Source of the DNA: JAWWBL01 sp033720975 | Lineage (GTDB): Bacteria > Actinomycetota > Acidimicrobiia > Spongiisociales > ZC4RG35 | Assembly (NCBI GenBank): GCA_033720975.1 | Contig: JAWWBL010000008.1 | Span: forward strand, 1 to 34,107 | DNA length: 34,107 bases | Reading direction: 5' to 3' | In this document: positions 14,181-23,350 of the stretch, piece by piece | Layout: the number at the start of each line of letters is the position of its first letter | Position numbering within the stretch: position 1 is the stretch's first letter | Program-made: the position numbers and the translations under genes | Notes under the pieces: model-generated | What the model was told of the DNA's origin: nothing | What the model saw: the letters and a program-made list of their open reading frames with translations, nothing else | Database searches by the model: none

Positions 14181-16196
14181 TCAATCAGGGCGTGGAGACG
14201 TGATGCTCGCGAGCTGAGGGTCATAGTTTCCCACACCCAAGCTGGAGCCGATGTGACCCCCGAGGGAGAGGTCGTACATCGCATATCGGCCGTCGGACTT
14301 GCGGTAATAGAGCATTTCGGAGGTTCCGTCTCCATCGAAGTCCGTCGGCTCGATGATGTCCCACCCGACACCGAAGTTGGCTTTTCTGACGCTGTGGCCG
14401 ATTGTTCCGTCGGGCCTCAGGTAGTAGTAGGCGAACCTTCCATCGGACTTGCGGTAGAAGAACATCTCGTCGACCCCATCGCCGTTTATGTCGAGCGGCT
14501 CTGAGGAGGTCCAACCCGGTCCGAAGTACCCGACACGAACAGCGCTGCCGATGGTCCCATTCGGTCCCAAGTCGTAATAGGCAAAACGACCGTCCGACAC
14601 CCTGTAGAACATGAGATCGTCGGTCGCCTCGCCTTGGAATCTGACGGCCTCGACGGCCGTCCAACCGGGCGCCCAATTACCAGAGAGCCGGACGGAACCC
14701 AATGTTCCGTCGCTGTTGAGGTCTCGATACTCATATAGCCCGTCTGAGCTCCGATAGAAGAGAAGCTCGTCGCGTTCATCACCATCTACATCGAGAGCTT
14801 CGACATGAGTCCAGCCGACACCGTACGAGCCGCTACCGAGAGTCTCGAGTGAGCAACCAGCGCCATCGACGTCCCGGTACCACCACTGACCGTCTGACCC
14901 TCTGTAACCCAGCAAGTGGTCGCCATCGGACGCCATGGCCGAGCCGGCAGACAGTCCATCGATGCTGGTGATGTAGTGGGATAGCAAGCTGAGCTTCGTG
15001 CGCAACTGGTTTCCTGTGTACGTTCGAGTGGTCGGGCCCGACGGGTCAGATCCTTGGATCTGGATGGCGGAAGGGCTGCCGGAGGCGTTAACGGAAATGA
15101 TCTGTGCGCTCCCCACACAGACAAAGCCCAAGGCGCTCGCAAAGCCGACCTGCGAAAACGCCTTCTGCCATTGAGTAGCACCTGGGTCCGCGACCGATCG
15201 CAGGTACGGGTAGGGAGTACCACCCCAGACCTCCTCGTTGTTCTCAGTGGCACCTCCGCTTGATGAGAAGTAGTAAGCCTCGATCGCTCGGCCACCGGAG
15301 TGGGCATGTATCAGAGCGAGCCCGGCAGTGTCGTCGACCGCCTCTACCCAGAAAACGCCCCAGTCGACTCCGCCGCTGGACTCCGACTCCTTGGCCCATC
15401 CGATGTACTTCTGATCCCATGTAGACGAGTACAGGTGACAGGCGCAGTCGGCGAGCCGCTTGAGCTCGCCAGGGGTCGACTCTGCACCCGTGCCGATGTT
15501 TCTCCAGACCCAGGCCTTGTACAAAGCGAAGGTGCGTCCAGCTATTGCTTGGGCTTTCAGGGCTTCGGCTGGCCACGAGGACGGCATCTCGCCGAGGCCA
15601 TAGAGATAATCCTCGAGGTTCAGTTCGACGACCACGTGGAAGAGCCCGTCCGGAGCCTGAAGGAACAAGATGCGGCCTCTCGCATAGGTGCGGTTCAGCT
15701 GGGGAGCCGAAACACGTGTGGACGGTTGAGAAGACCACGTCAGCTCCCCAACACAGGTTGTGGCTGAAGTCACAGCCACCTCCCCGTTGTAGAAGCGGCA
15801 GGAACCGGAGCCATTGCTCCGATATGACCAATCCTTGCCGTCGCCCGGGCTGGCCGTCAGGACACAGTTCCCGTTGACACAGACATTGACCGGGCCGCCG
15901 ACTGCCTCGAAGTCAAACTGGGTGACATCTTGATCCACGCCGATTCGGAGCGGGTTGGCGTGGCCAACGAGATCCCCTTCGCCGACGGTGCCGATCTGAG
16001 CGCCGGTGTAGAAGTAAGTCAGGATGTCCTCGGCACTCGACCCCGACTCGGCCATAGCCCGCGCCCCGTGTTGGGACATACCTATACCGTGACCCCATCC
16101 TCCACCACTCACGACAACCTCCGAGGCGAGGGCCTGACCAGCGCCGAGAAATGTCGCGAGCGTGACAGCCAGGCAGATTGTTAGGCGTTCTCTCAA
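14181..16196 (-). CDS. Exported SpoIID/LytB-domain protein with C-terminal 5x50-residue repeat array
   Basis: SpoIID-family proteins are lytic transglycosylases that cut glycan strands lacking stem peptides. The 671 residues begin with a signal peptide ending around QALA (residue 24). GGGWGHGIGMSQHGA (31-45) is the family's glycine-rich motif, here N-terminal as in many actinobacterial members. The core SpoIID domain follows (about 170-335), with LEDYLYGLGEMPSSWP, containing the presumed catalytic Glu203, then AEALKAQAIAGRTFALYK and FSSSGGATENNEEVW. Residues 426-671 are five repeats of 50 residues (last 46), equivalent to those of the amidase and the M23 protein. The start is TTG 16196 with AAGGA eight bases upstream. 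It lies 52 bases before the dehydrogenase gene on the same strand. Confidence 0.9.
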   Translation of the reverse strand: MRERLTICLAVTLATFLGAGQALASEVVVSGGGWGHGIGMSQHGARAMAESGSSAEDILTYFYTGAQIGTVGEGDLVGHANPLRIGVDQDVTQFDFEAVGGPVNVCVNGNCVLTASPGDGKDWSYRSNGSGSCRFYNGEVAVTSATTCVGELTWSSQPSTRVSAPQLNRTYARGRILFLQAPDGLFHVVVELNLEDYLYGLGEMPSSWPAEALKAQAIAGRTFALYKAWVWRNIGTGAESTPGELKRLADCACHLYSSTWDQKYIGWAKESESSGGVDWGVFWVEAVDDTAGLALIHAHSGGRAIEAYYFSSSGGATENNEEVWGGTPYPYLRSVADPGATQWQKAFSQVGFASALGFVCVGSAQIISVNASGSPSAIQIQGSDPSGPTTRTYTGNQLRTKLSLLSHYITSIDGLSAGSAMASDGDHLLGYRGSDGQWWYRDVDGAGCSLETLGSGSYGVGWTHVEALDVDGDERDELLFYRSSDGLYEYRDLNSDGTLGSVRLSGNWAPGWTAVEAVRFQGEATDDLMFYRVSDGRFAYYDLGPNGTIGSAVRVGYFGPGWTSSEPLDINGDGVDEMFFYRKSDGRFAYYYLRPDGTIGHSVRKANFGVGWDIIEPTDFDGDGTSEMLYYRKSDGRYAMYDLSLGGHIGSSLGVGNYDPQLASITSPRPD
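14184..14921 (-). repeat. Protein-level tandem repeat array B (5 units of 150 bases)
   Basis: This encodes residues 426-671 of the SpoIID protein, four units of 50 residues plus one of 46. Unit 4 (DEMFFYRKSDGRFAYYYLRP, then DGTIG and FGVGWDIIEP) is nearly identical to unit 4 of the M23 array, and their DNA is visibly similar too (compare 14410-14505 with 27358-27455). Unit-by-unit order is conserved between proteins, so whole arrays were duplicated, not single units. Confidence 0.9.
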
Positions 16197-16462
16197 AGGC
16201 GTCCTTGGAGGGATATTGATTCCGGCAGAGCGAAGTCGCCCAGCGTGGGGCCTGATCTTCAGTCTGACAACTTACAGCGGACGGTCCGGATGTCCACGTT
16301 CTCGCCGGTGCCGCTCATTCCTGCCAGAGTTGGTGAGCCAGTGAGAAGGAACCTGCGTGCCCTCACGTTTTCAGATGTACGGGCCCTGACCGGGTCGGGA
16401 TCCAGTCTGAATGGAGGAGTTCAAAGCTCTCCTATGTTGTCCTCGATGGTGATTGGGAACCG
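16197..16462. promoter_or_regulatory. Divergent intergenic region between SpoIID and sulfotransferase-lyase genes
   Basis: These 266 bases separate two divergent genes and must contain their promoters unless expression comes from elsewhere. The only candidate I would point to is a TATGTT hexamer (16433-16438) ahead of the plus-strand gene, without a convincing -35 partner. A short open frame (16245-16466) overlaps the next start, has no recognisable content and is not called. No RNA gene or strong hairpin was seen. Confidence 0.3.
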
Positions 16463-19222
16463 ATGACTCTGCGACGCGGCGCCTGGCTCGGTGCGAAATC
16501 CAACCGATCGTTGGTGGCCATCCGAGATCTCATAACGTCATACGCGACCGATATCGAATCCTTCTGGCCGGATGACTCGTATTTCCACCGTAGAAACCGA
16601 TTCAAGCTCCGGAGAGGGTGGGACTCGGTGCGGAACGCGTCATCCGAACCGGTCTCGGCGCTCATTGATGAATTCATCGACGTTCTCACTGAGAGGCGTG
16701 ACGTCAATCAGCAAACCGTCTGTGTCATGAGCAATGGTGGAGCCGGTTGTCACTTCTTTGGAGAGCTCCTCAACGAGATGGGCCCCTTTCGCCTGACCGA
16801 CGAGGTCTATTACCCACCTGGCCTACTCGAAACCCTCGAGAGAATCGAGCCGGCGATGGCGTCAATGGCTCTCGATTTCGTCGATCTCGTCCACGCTGGC
16901 GAATCCCCACACGATTCGCGGAATCTCATCATCGTGAACATTGGGCATCTGCGGCCTGACGCTCGACCGGCTGACCTGAGGCGGCTCGGGCATCGGGCCC
17001 ATTTCGCGGTCTTACTCCGCAATCCCTATCAAGTGGCGGTCAGTCGCGCACTCAGAAAAGAAGAGTATCGGGCTGCAGTCGGGGGCGATCCTGACGACGA
17101 CCGCTATCTCGCGCAGCAAGCGAGGTACGGAGCCAGTTTCTTGGAACGGGTCAGTCGGGAACGTTGGGACAGCGTCCACCGTTACGAAACGCTCGTGCGC
17201 GACCCGATTGCAGTCCTCAGAGACTTCCATCTGAGTTTCGGGGTGGAGATGAGTCTCGACGAGGCCCAGGCCGCCGCCGAGAAATTCTCGATGAATGCCG
17301 ACAGAAACGAGTCGATCAACCTCAACGACTCCCCGCGTTCGCCACTGACGGCGTCTCAAGTCGCGATTCTCATTGACTCCCTCGAATCACCGGCACGACA
17401 GTTCGGGTACATGGAGCGACCTCTCGCAGAGGTCGAAGAGGGCACAACCTCTTCGCTCTGGCTCCCACTCTTCGCACGAGAGACCCTGTACTCGTCGAGC
17501 CAGTATGAGCGATTGTGTCGTGGTCGGGTCCAAGTGTTCCGATCACAGCCAGAGACTGAACTTCCAGCAAATCCGACCTGGAGCGAAGATCCCCTCGGGA
17601 GCAAAACGTGGCGCCTCTACTTTCACAGTCTGCAATGGCTACTCGGATGGGCCTGGGGCATCGACAACTCGGAGTCTCGGGATCGGGCGTTAGACAACCT
17701 CTTCTCGACTATCCGCTCCTATCTCGAAAGCAACGTCCTGACCGATCCGAAAGACGAAATGGCCTGGGACGATCACAGCGCTGCAGACCGTCTTGCGGTC
17801 CTCTCGTATCTCTACCACCGGTATCTACGAGAAGAAATGACGAGCTTGGAACACGGGCGCTTCCTCGAAGGAATTGCAGTCCATGTTGATCGTGTTCTTC
17901 ATTTTCGAGCCTCGCGCCGGTGGATAGACAGCAACCACGGTGTGTTTCACGCGGCCGCGCTGATCAGTTGTGGGATTGTTTTCAGGGGCCAACCGCTCGC
18001 GGCATCGGCTTTCGACGGTGGAGTCCGCTATCTGGACGAAGTTGTCCAGAATCTGGTCGAGCCGGTCAGCGGTGCTTCCACCGAACAGTCGATGAGCTAT
18101 CACTCTGTGAACCTCGCTCTGCTACGAGAGGTTCGCAAGTTTGCGGAGGCGCACTCATTGCCACTCCAAACACAGCTCTCCGACCTCTGCGCCAAGATGG
18201 TCGAGTTCAATCACCTGATCCGCTGCGCCGACAACCGGCGTCCTGCTATCGGCGACACCCCGTACGGCGACCGAATCCCAGCAAGAGCGTTACGCCTCCA
18301 TCCGGATGAGAATCCGACACCTCACACGGTCTTCGTCGAATCCAACGGCGAAGCTGGGACACCCATACCGAATCTGAACGTTCTCGAGCCAATCGGTCTC
18401 GCTGTCTTCCGAAAGGGGGAGAACTTTGCGGACGATGCCAGCATCACCCGCGCTTTCTTCACCTTTGCCTCGAAGAGAGGACATCACGGCCATTTCGACG
18501 CGCTCTCACTGTGTCTCCACCTACGAGGGCGAGACGTTCTGATCGATTCGGGCGGACCGTACGCCTACGGGGATCCACTCCGTTTCTCCTACTTCGTCGC
18601 CCCGCGCGCCCACAACACGATTCTCGTGGATGGGACCGATCACACGGGTTCCGGATCTCTGGATGACTATGCAGCCGAAGGAGGAACGGCCTGGGTGGCA
18701 GCTTCTCATCGGGGTTATGAGGGAATCATCCTTCGGCGGGCGTTGATCGAACTGGACGGCGACGCTTTCGCTGTGGTCGACTCATCCAACGAACTCGATT
18801 CCGTGCGGCAGTTCACGACCCTTTGGCATCTGCCTCCGGGGACACGAGTCGAGACCCACACCTCAGAGTCTGGAAAGCATGCCCTACTGAGCGACGGCGG
18901 CGGCACCAGAATCGCCAACATCTCATTCATCGGCACCAATGAAGTACACCTTCGCGTCGAACGGGGCGACGACAACGGAGAACCGATCGGCTGGGTGACG
19001 ACTGGGCCGGGCAAAATGGAGCCTGCCGAAGTACTGATGGCAGAGACAAGTGCAACCAGGCTCCTATCCGCCACTGTGATCACATCGCCGACAACACGGC
19101 AACCGACTGTTGGCATTGTCGGCGACGAGGTGAGACTCTCATCAACGACCAGAAACATCGCCGCCAGATGGTCGGCCACAGGGTTCGCACTAACCGAGGC
19201 CTCTGAGTCCCACACTCCTTAG
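16463..19222 (+). CDS. Fusion of sulfotransferase-like domain and heparinase II/III-type polysaccharide lyase
   Basis: The 919-residue protein joins two activities usually on separate chains. Residues about 80-320 look like a PAPS-dependent sulfotransferase: a nucleotide-binding strand-loop (TVCVMSNGGAGCHFFGELL), then HFAVLLRNPYQVAVSRAL, which matches the 3'-phosphate-binding motif, and SVHRYETLVRDP. The 5' loop is atypical (GGAGCH instead of RSGTT), so activity is less certain. Residues about 370-600 form a helical toroid with HSLQWLLGWAWG, WDDHSAADRL, NHGVFHAAAL (Asn491/His492) and SMSYH (Tyr546). Residues 640-900 are the heparinase C-terminal domain with KRGHHGHFDALSL (His677) and APRAHNTILVDG. 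No signal peptide is visible, which is odd for a lyase. It lies opposite the cysDNC operon and may trim or proofread a uronic-acid-containing, sulfated glycan. Confidence 0.82.
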   Translation: MTLRRGAWLGAKSNRSLVAIRDLITSYATDIESFWPDDSYFHRRNRFKLRRGWDSVRNASSEPVSALIDEFIDVLTERRDVNQQTVCVMSNGGAGCHFFGELLNEMGPFRLTDEVYYPPGLLETLERIEPAMASMALDFVDLVHAGESPHDSRNLIIVNIGHLRPDARPADLRRLGHRAHFAVLLRNPYQVAVSRALRKEEYRAAVGGDPDDDRYLAQQARYGASFLERVSRERWDSVHRYETLVRDPIAVLRDFHLSFGVEMSLDEAQAAAEKFSMNADRNESINLNDSPRSPLTASQVAILIDSLESPARQFGYMERPLAEVEEGTTSSLWLPLFARETLYSSSQYERLCRGRVQVFRSQPETELPANPTWSEDPLGSKTWRLYFHSLQWLLGWAWGIDNSESRDRALDNLFSTIRSYLESNVLTDPKDEMAWDDHSAADRLAVLSYLYHRYLREEMTSLEHGRFLEGIAVHVDRVLHFRASRRWIDSNHGVFHAAALISCGIVFRGQPLAASAFDGGVRYLDEVVQNLVEPVSGASTEQSMSYHSVNLALLREVRKFAEAHSLPLQTQLSDLCAKMVEFNHLIRCADNRRPAIGDTPYGDRIPARALRLHPDENPTPHTVFVESNGEAGTPIPNLNVLEPIGLAVFRKGENFADDASITRAFFTFASKRGHHGHFDALSLCLHLRGRDVLIDSGGPYAYGDPLRFSYFVAPRAHNTILVDGTDHTGSGSLDDYAAEGGTAWVAASHRGYEGIILRRALIELDGDAFAVVDSSNELDSVRQFTTLWHLPPGTRVETHTSESGKHALLSDGGGTRIANISFIGTNEVHLRVERGDDNGEPIGWVTTGPGKMEPAEVLMAETSATRLLSATVITSPTTRQPTVGIVGDEVRLSSTTRNIAARWSATGFALTEASESHTP

Positions 19223-20358
19223 ATTGAGAGCATCCTCAATTGCTCGAAAAACCTGATGGATACGATCGGGGGCTTCATCTCTTCGGCGTACTCCATCGCT
19301 GTCTCACGCGAAAACCCAACGACGAAGTCACGCGCTGAGATGAGAGCGTCTCCCAGTGCGCTCGTATCACTTGGATCGAACCCGATGCCCAGGCCACGAT
19401 CGATCAACGATCTGAAGCCGCCCGTATACGGGGCGATGATCGGCACGCCGTTCGATATGGACAGCATCGCCGCCCCCGAATTGAGGCTGGAGCGGTAGGG
19501 CAACACCGAAATGTCGAGGGCGGCCACCGCCATGGTCAGCCAGCGGTCGTCAAGCCTTCGAGCCAACAGGCGCACAGTCGGCGACGATTCGATCCGCGCA
19601 ATGAGCTCCTTTGAATCGTCGTCCCTGCCGGGAACCCCCGCTATCAGAAGTCGCACTGTCGCGTCGTCAATCGACAGCCTCGTAACCTCGTCGGCAAGGG
19701 ACTCCAATCCTTTATACGGTTGAATCGAGCCGATTGCGCCAAATATCAGGTGCTCTCGCTCGAATCCAAACTCAAACCTTGCCTGCTCTCGCTCGATATC
19801 GGTGGGGTAGGCACCTACATACGAGGGATGCGGGACAACGACGGTCTTGTGTTCGGGAAGCTGATACATACTCGAGAGCTCGGCGACGGTCTCGTCACCC
19901 ATGACATGGATCAGGTCCATCAATTCCGCCAGCATCGACCTCATTCGCCGCTCCTCGTCCGGATAGCGACATCCGTGAGGTAGTGCGTTGTGAACAGTCC
20001 AAACCAGACCGACTCCCTTCTCCTTGGCTGACGTGAGTAGATCCACAAAGTGATCAGCCCGCACTCTCGCCGTCTGTGCATCGGGGGCACCTCCCAGCAC
20101 GCCCGAGGTCCAATGCAAATGGAAGAGCGAGTCCACTCCCTGTTGCGCGGCCGCGACGAGAGCGTTGAGGTCCTCGATATCCGGTATCGGAACCGGTGCA
20201 AAGCCGCTGGAGCGGGCGCGGCAGTAGAGCAAGGCCTGGTAGGGATTCATTCGGGCAACGGGGTGATAGCCCAAGACGACGCCATCATCTCCCGAGAGAC
20301 TCCGGACTGCTCGGAGAACGTTGGCTGAGGTAGGAACATCCTCGGAGTAGATAGTCAT
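19219..20358 (-). CDS. GT4-like glycosyltransferase (possible beta-mannosyltransferase-like)
   Basis: This 379-residue GT-B protein has an N-terminal half with FHLHWTSGVLGG, GLVWTVHNALPHGCRYPDEE and LIHVMGDETVAEL, and a linker segment VVPHPSYVGAYP. The donor-binding half has FGAIGSIQPYKGLESL, ALDISVLPYRSSLNSGAAML and GVPIIAPYTGGF. This arrangement resembles bacterial GT4-type enzymes annotated as mannosyl- or other hexosyltransferases acting on lipid-linked intermediates; the exact donor is not predictable. Its ATG overlaps the stop of the upstream sulfotransferase-GT4 gene (ATGA), so the two are translated together. It has no membrane helix. Its stop overlaps tail-to-tail with the sulfotransferase-lyase gene. 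Confidence 0.8.
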   Translation of the reverse strand: MTIYSEDVPTSANVLRAVRSLSGDDGVVLGYHPVARMNPYQALLYCRARSSGFAPVPIPDIEDLNALVAAAQQGVDSLFHLHWTSGVLGGAPDAQTARVRADHFVDLLTSAKEKGVGLVWTVHNALPHGCRYPDEERRMRSMLAELMDLIHVMGDETVAELSSMYQLPEHKTVVVPHPSYVGAYPTDIEREQARFEFGFEREHLIFGAIGSIQPYKGLESLADEVTRLSIDDATVRLLIAGVPGRDDDSKELIARIESSPTVRLLARRLDDRWLTMAVAALDISVLPYRSSLNSGAAMLSISNGVPIIAPYTGGFRSLIDRGLGIGFDPSDTSALGDALISARDFVVGFSRETAMEYAEEMKPPIVSIRFFEQLRMLSI

Positions 20359-23285
20359 AGCCCTAGGCGGTCGAGAACGACTTTGTATCTGGCTGCGTTG
20401 GCCTCGACTGTTCGCTCATCCACGACCCATTTCCGCGCGTTGCGGCTCAGCTCACTTGCGGATTGCCCGTGGTCTAGCAGCCAGGAAGCTCTTTCGGCCA
20501 GAGACGCTGCGTCTCCGCGCTTGAACACCAGACCTCGAACGCCCGGCTCAACGATCTCTTGGAGGGCAGGGAGGTCTGACACGACGATGGGACAGCCCAT
20601 TGCCATTGCCTCAACGGGCTTGAGCGGGGTCACGAAGCGAGATGCCCGGTCATATATGCGGGGCACAGCGAAGACGTCGATCAGCGCGTAATAGTCCTCG
20701 ATCTGACTGTTCGAGACATGACCGGTCATGACGCAATGCGACTCGAGGCCCAGCTCATGGATGCGATGCTCAACGGCGTCACGGTGCGGTCCATCCCCAA
20801 CGATGAGGCCCGCCACATCCTTGCCTTCAGCTCGCATCAGCCCGACCGCTTCGACAAGAAGCTCAACACCTTCTCGTTGTCCTAGGTTCGATATGTATCC
20901 GAGGACAGCCTTGCCGCTCAGTCCCAGGCGGCTCATCAGAATTCGCGGTTTCGGTCGCGGGGTGAATCTCGCGACGTCCACCACGTTGGGAACCACCATG
21001 ATCTTCTCGGGATCCCCACCCCTCCGGACCAGCTCCGACTTCATGGTTTCGGCAATGGTGATCACCAGGCTGGCGTCCCCCATGCACCGGAGTTCCTGCG
21101 ACAGTCGGCGCCTGTAGTACTCGCCTTGCTCGCTGCGGTTGATTTCGCCTGTCCAGGTGTGCTCCAAGAAACTCCGAACTTCATAGATCAGCGGTATACC
21201 GAGGCGTTCAGCCAGAGCCAGTCCTACCAGCGCGGTGTCGAAGCCTCGATAGCCCGACCCCGCCTGAATGAGCATCGGGCGAGCACGCTGCGCTGCCTTT
21301 AGCGCGAGCGTCGCAAAGTCTGACAGAACCTGGTCGGGCGGAATTGTCTTCGTCCGATATGAATCGCCCATGTCCAGGCGATGGTGGACTACTCCGTCGA
21401 CCTCTTCGACAAGCGCGAAATCGTCGAAACCCTGCTCTCTCGGGAAGCCCAAGGAGGTGATGACCACCGGTTTGAGGCCCAGCTGCATTTGCGACTCCAA
21501 GGTCGCCCTGCTGCGGAGTGTGTATCCACGTTCGTAGTAGGGAAGTGACTCTTTCAAGAGATGAGCGACGACACCTTCCTGGGGGAGCGTTCGAGGCGTT
21601 GGCCACTCGGGGAGGGACGGGAGCCAACTTGGGTTGGTTTCCGTCAAACGCCCTGAAAGTATTCTTGCCTGCAGCCGGAGCGAGGGGTCATCCGGACCCA
21701 ACCGCATTGCCGCGCGAAGGGCTCGGAGGGCCTTGGAGATCTCGCCCAACCTGACGTAACAATCGCGCTCCAACAAGCAGGATTCACGAGTCTGTCGGTG
21801 TAGAGCGCTCAGCAGCGAAAGGCAAGCTTCGTAGTCGCCCGCCTCGAGGCTTGATCGCGCCTCGGAGAGCGTACCCCCTTCCCGGCTTTGAGGTTTGCCA
21901 GACCTCGCCAGCTCGGCCAACTCGGAGTCGATGCTTGACGTGTCGGGCATTGGCGGCAACTCAGTCCGTTGAGTCAGCGCCGCGAGTTCCCGGATCAGTC
22001 GATCCACTCGGAGCGGTGACCTGGTCCAGTTGCGGATGGCACGACCAAGCGCCCACCACCTCCGAGCTCTGAGCCGCTTCAGCTTCGCCGATGCGCGCAT
22101 CAGTTCTTTGCGTCGCTTCAGACTCAGCACCTTCTCGGCGGTCAGCCACTGGCGGAGCCTCACGATCTCCGCAGCTGACTTCTCGACTTTGTCGGTCAAA
22201 TGGCTCAGGTTGCCGTGCGCTTCCTCCAACTCCCGACGCAGCTTTTCCTGATCGCTCAGCTGCGCCCGCAGGTCGGAGAGCTTCTCTTCGGCCGCCGCCG
22301 ACCGAGATCGCCAACGCGCCTCCCGGGCGGCTAGGGAGTGGTCCCACGCATCCAAGTCCCGTTCCGTGATCGGGAGGGGGCTGAGGGCCGCACTTGCGCC
22401 TGACCGTCGCATACTCATTGCCTGTGCGACTTGTCCGCCTCTCCGACTTCGAGCAGCACCGGACAATTCGTATTCATGCTGAGTCATCTCGAACGCGGCG
22501 CGCGATTCGATTGTCGAGACGTCCTCAGACGACAAAACCGTTGGCCACTTCTTCTCCTCGACGACGATCGGCTCCAGGGCCTTTGTCTTCCAAGGCTCGG
22601 ACGGCAAGAACATCTCGTCGAGGTTCTTTGCCGAGACGGAGAGTTCCATACCTGGAACCCCTTCGCCGATCAATTCGGCCATACGCGCTCTCGCCGCATC
22701 GGGCTCGGCAGCAACGTCTTCGTAGCGGAGCACGAGCGCTCGCTCGGGGAATAGCGCAGTCAAGTCGTTCAGAATGCGTGCGTGCTCGACCCATTTCTCA
22801 GAAAACGCCAGGGGGTCCCTGATACCCCATTGGACCGAGCCGTGTGATCTGAATACCTCACGGGGATCCCGAATGAGCCCAATTACCTTCAGATGGGGCA
22901 CTGCGTCAAGCAGCTGCATTGCCCATCGTGCGTGATCGGGCGTCTTTTCGCCCAGGAACGAAGCCTCGCTTGGGCTGAGGGCGACGACCAAAGCCTCGAA
23001 AAGATCCCACAGGTAGTTGTCTTCGGCCAACGAAGTCAGTTGGTTGACATCAACTTCGAGGCCTGATGATGACTCGAGGGCCAAGAATGCCAGCATGGCT
23101 TCCTTGGCTCTCTCACGACTCAGAGGCATCTGGAAACCCTTGGCTAGTGCTTCAGCGTGTCTCCAAAAGTGCGTCTCTGGGGGCACCCACACCGAGTCGA
23201 GCTCCGAGGCCAATCGTTGAGCAACGGTTGTCCCCGACCGCGCCATCCCGACAATCAAGAACTGCACTCGGCCCGCGTTCAACAC
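20355..23285 (-). CDS. Sulfotransferase - coiled coil - TPR-like - GT4 glycosyltransferase fusion
   Basis: The 976-residue protein has four parts. Residues 7-270 are a PAPS-dependent sulfotransferase with a canonical 5' loop (VGMARSGTTVAQRL) and 3'-phosphate motif (VIGLIRDPREVFRSHGS, about 134-150). Residues about 308-410 are a charged coiled coil. Residues about 470-550 are TPR-like (ARSSLEAGDYEACLSLLSAL). Residues 565-976 are a GT4 enzyme (LPYYERGYTLRSRATLESQ, LIYEVRSFLEHTW, VVPNVVDVARF, LIVGDGPHRDAV, LKPVEAMAMGCPIVVSDLPA). One chain could add a sugar and sulfate it or a neighbouring residue. The start is GTG 23285, followed at once by an in-frame TTG. It lies 65 bases downstream of cysC, with which it probably shares a transcript. 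Confidence 0.87.
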   Translation of the reverse strand: MLNAGRVQFLIVGMARSGTTVAQRLASELDSVWVPPETHFWRHAEALAKGFQMPLSRERAKEAMLAFLALESSSGLEVDVNQLTSLAEDNYLWDLFEALVVALSPSEASFLGEKTPDHARWAMQLLDAVPHLKVIGLIRDPREVFRSHGSVQWGIRDPLAFSEKWVEHARILNDLTALFPERALVLRYEDVAAEPDAARARMAELIGEGVPGMELSVSAKNLDEMFLPSEPWKTKALEPIVVEEKKWPTVLSSEDVSTIESRAAFEMTQHEYELSGAARSRRGGQVAQAMSMRRSGASAALSPLPITERDLDAWDHSLAAREARWRSRSAAAEEKLSDLRAQLSDQEKLRRELEEAHGNLSHLTDKVEKSAAEIVRLRQWLTAEKVLSLKRRKELMRASAKLKRLRARRWWALGRAIRNWTRSPLRVDRLIRELAALTQRTELPPMPDTSSIDSELAELARSGKPQSREGGTLSEARSSLEAGDYEACLSLLSALHRQTRESCLLERDCYVRLGEISKALRALRAAMRLGPDDPSLRLQARILSGRLTETNPSWLPSLPEWPTPRTLPQEGVVAHLLKESLPYYERGYTLRSRATLESQMQLGLKPVVITSLGFPREQGFDDFALVEEVDGVVHHRLDMGDSYRTKTIPPDQVLSDFATLALKAAQRARPMLIQAGSGYRGFDTALVGLALAERLGIPLIYEVRSFLEHTWTGEINRSEQGEYYRRRLSQELRCMGDASLVITIAETMKSELVRRGGDPEKIMVVPNVVDVARFTPRPKPRILMSRLGLSGKAVLGYISNLGQREGVELLVEAVGLMRAEGKDVAGLIVGDGPHRDAVEHRIHELGLESHCVMTGHVSNSQIEDYYALIDVFAVPRIYDRASRFVTPLKPVEAMAMGCPIVVSDLPALQEIVEPGVRGLVFKRGDAASLAERASWLLDHGQSASELSRNARKWVVDERTVEANAARYKVVLDRLGL

Positions 23286-23350
23286 AGATGGACCTGCACT
23301 TGCAGTATCAGAATCACCGGAGCGAATTTCCTGTTCACTGAGGCCGCCGG

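Noticed and set aside
14181..16196. The N-terminal position of the GWGHGIGMSQHGA motif as a novel circular permutation of SpoIID
   Set aside because: Many actinobacterial SpoIID/LytB proteins carry this motif before the core domain, so it is not new by itself.
16245..16466. Small open frame of 73 codons in the intergenic region
   Set aside because: No ribosome binding site or recognisable content, and it overlaps the next start codon.
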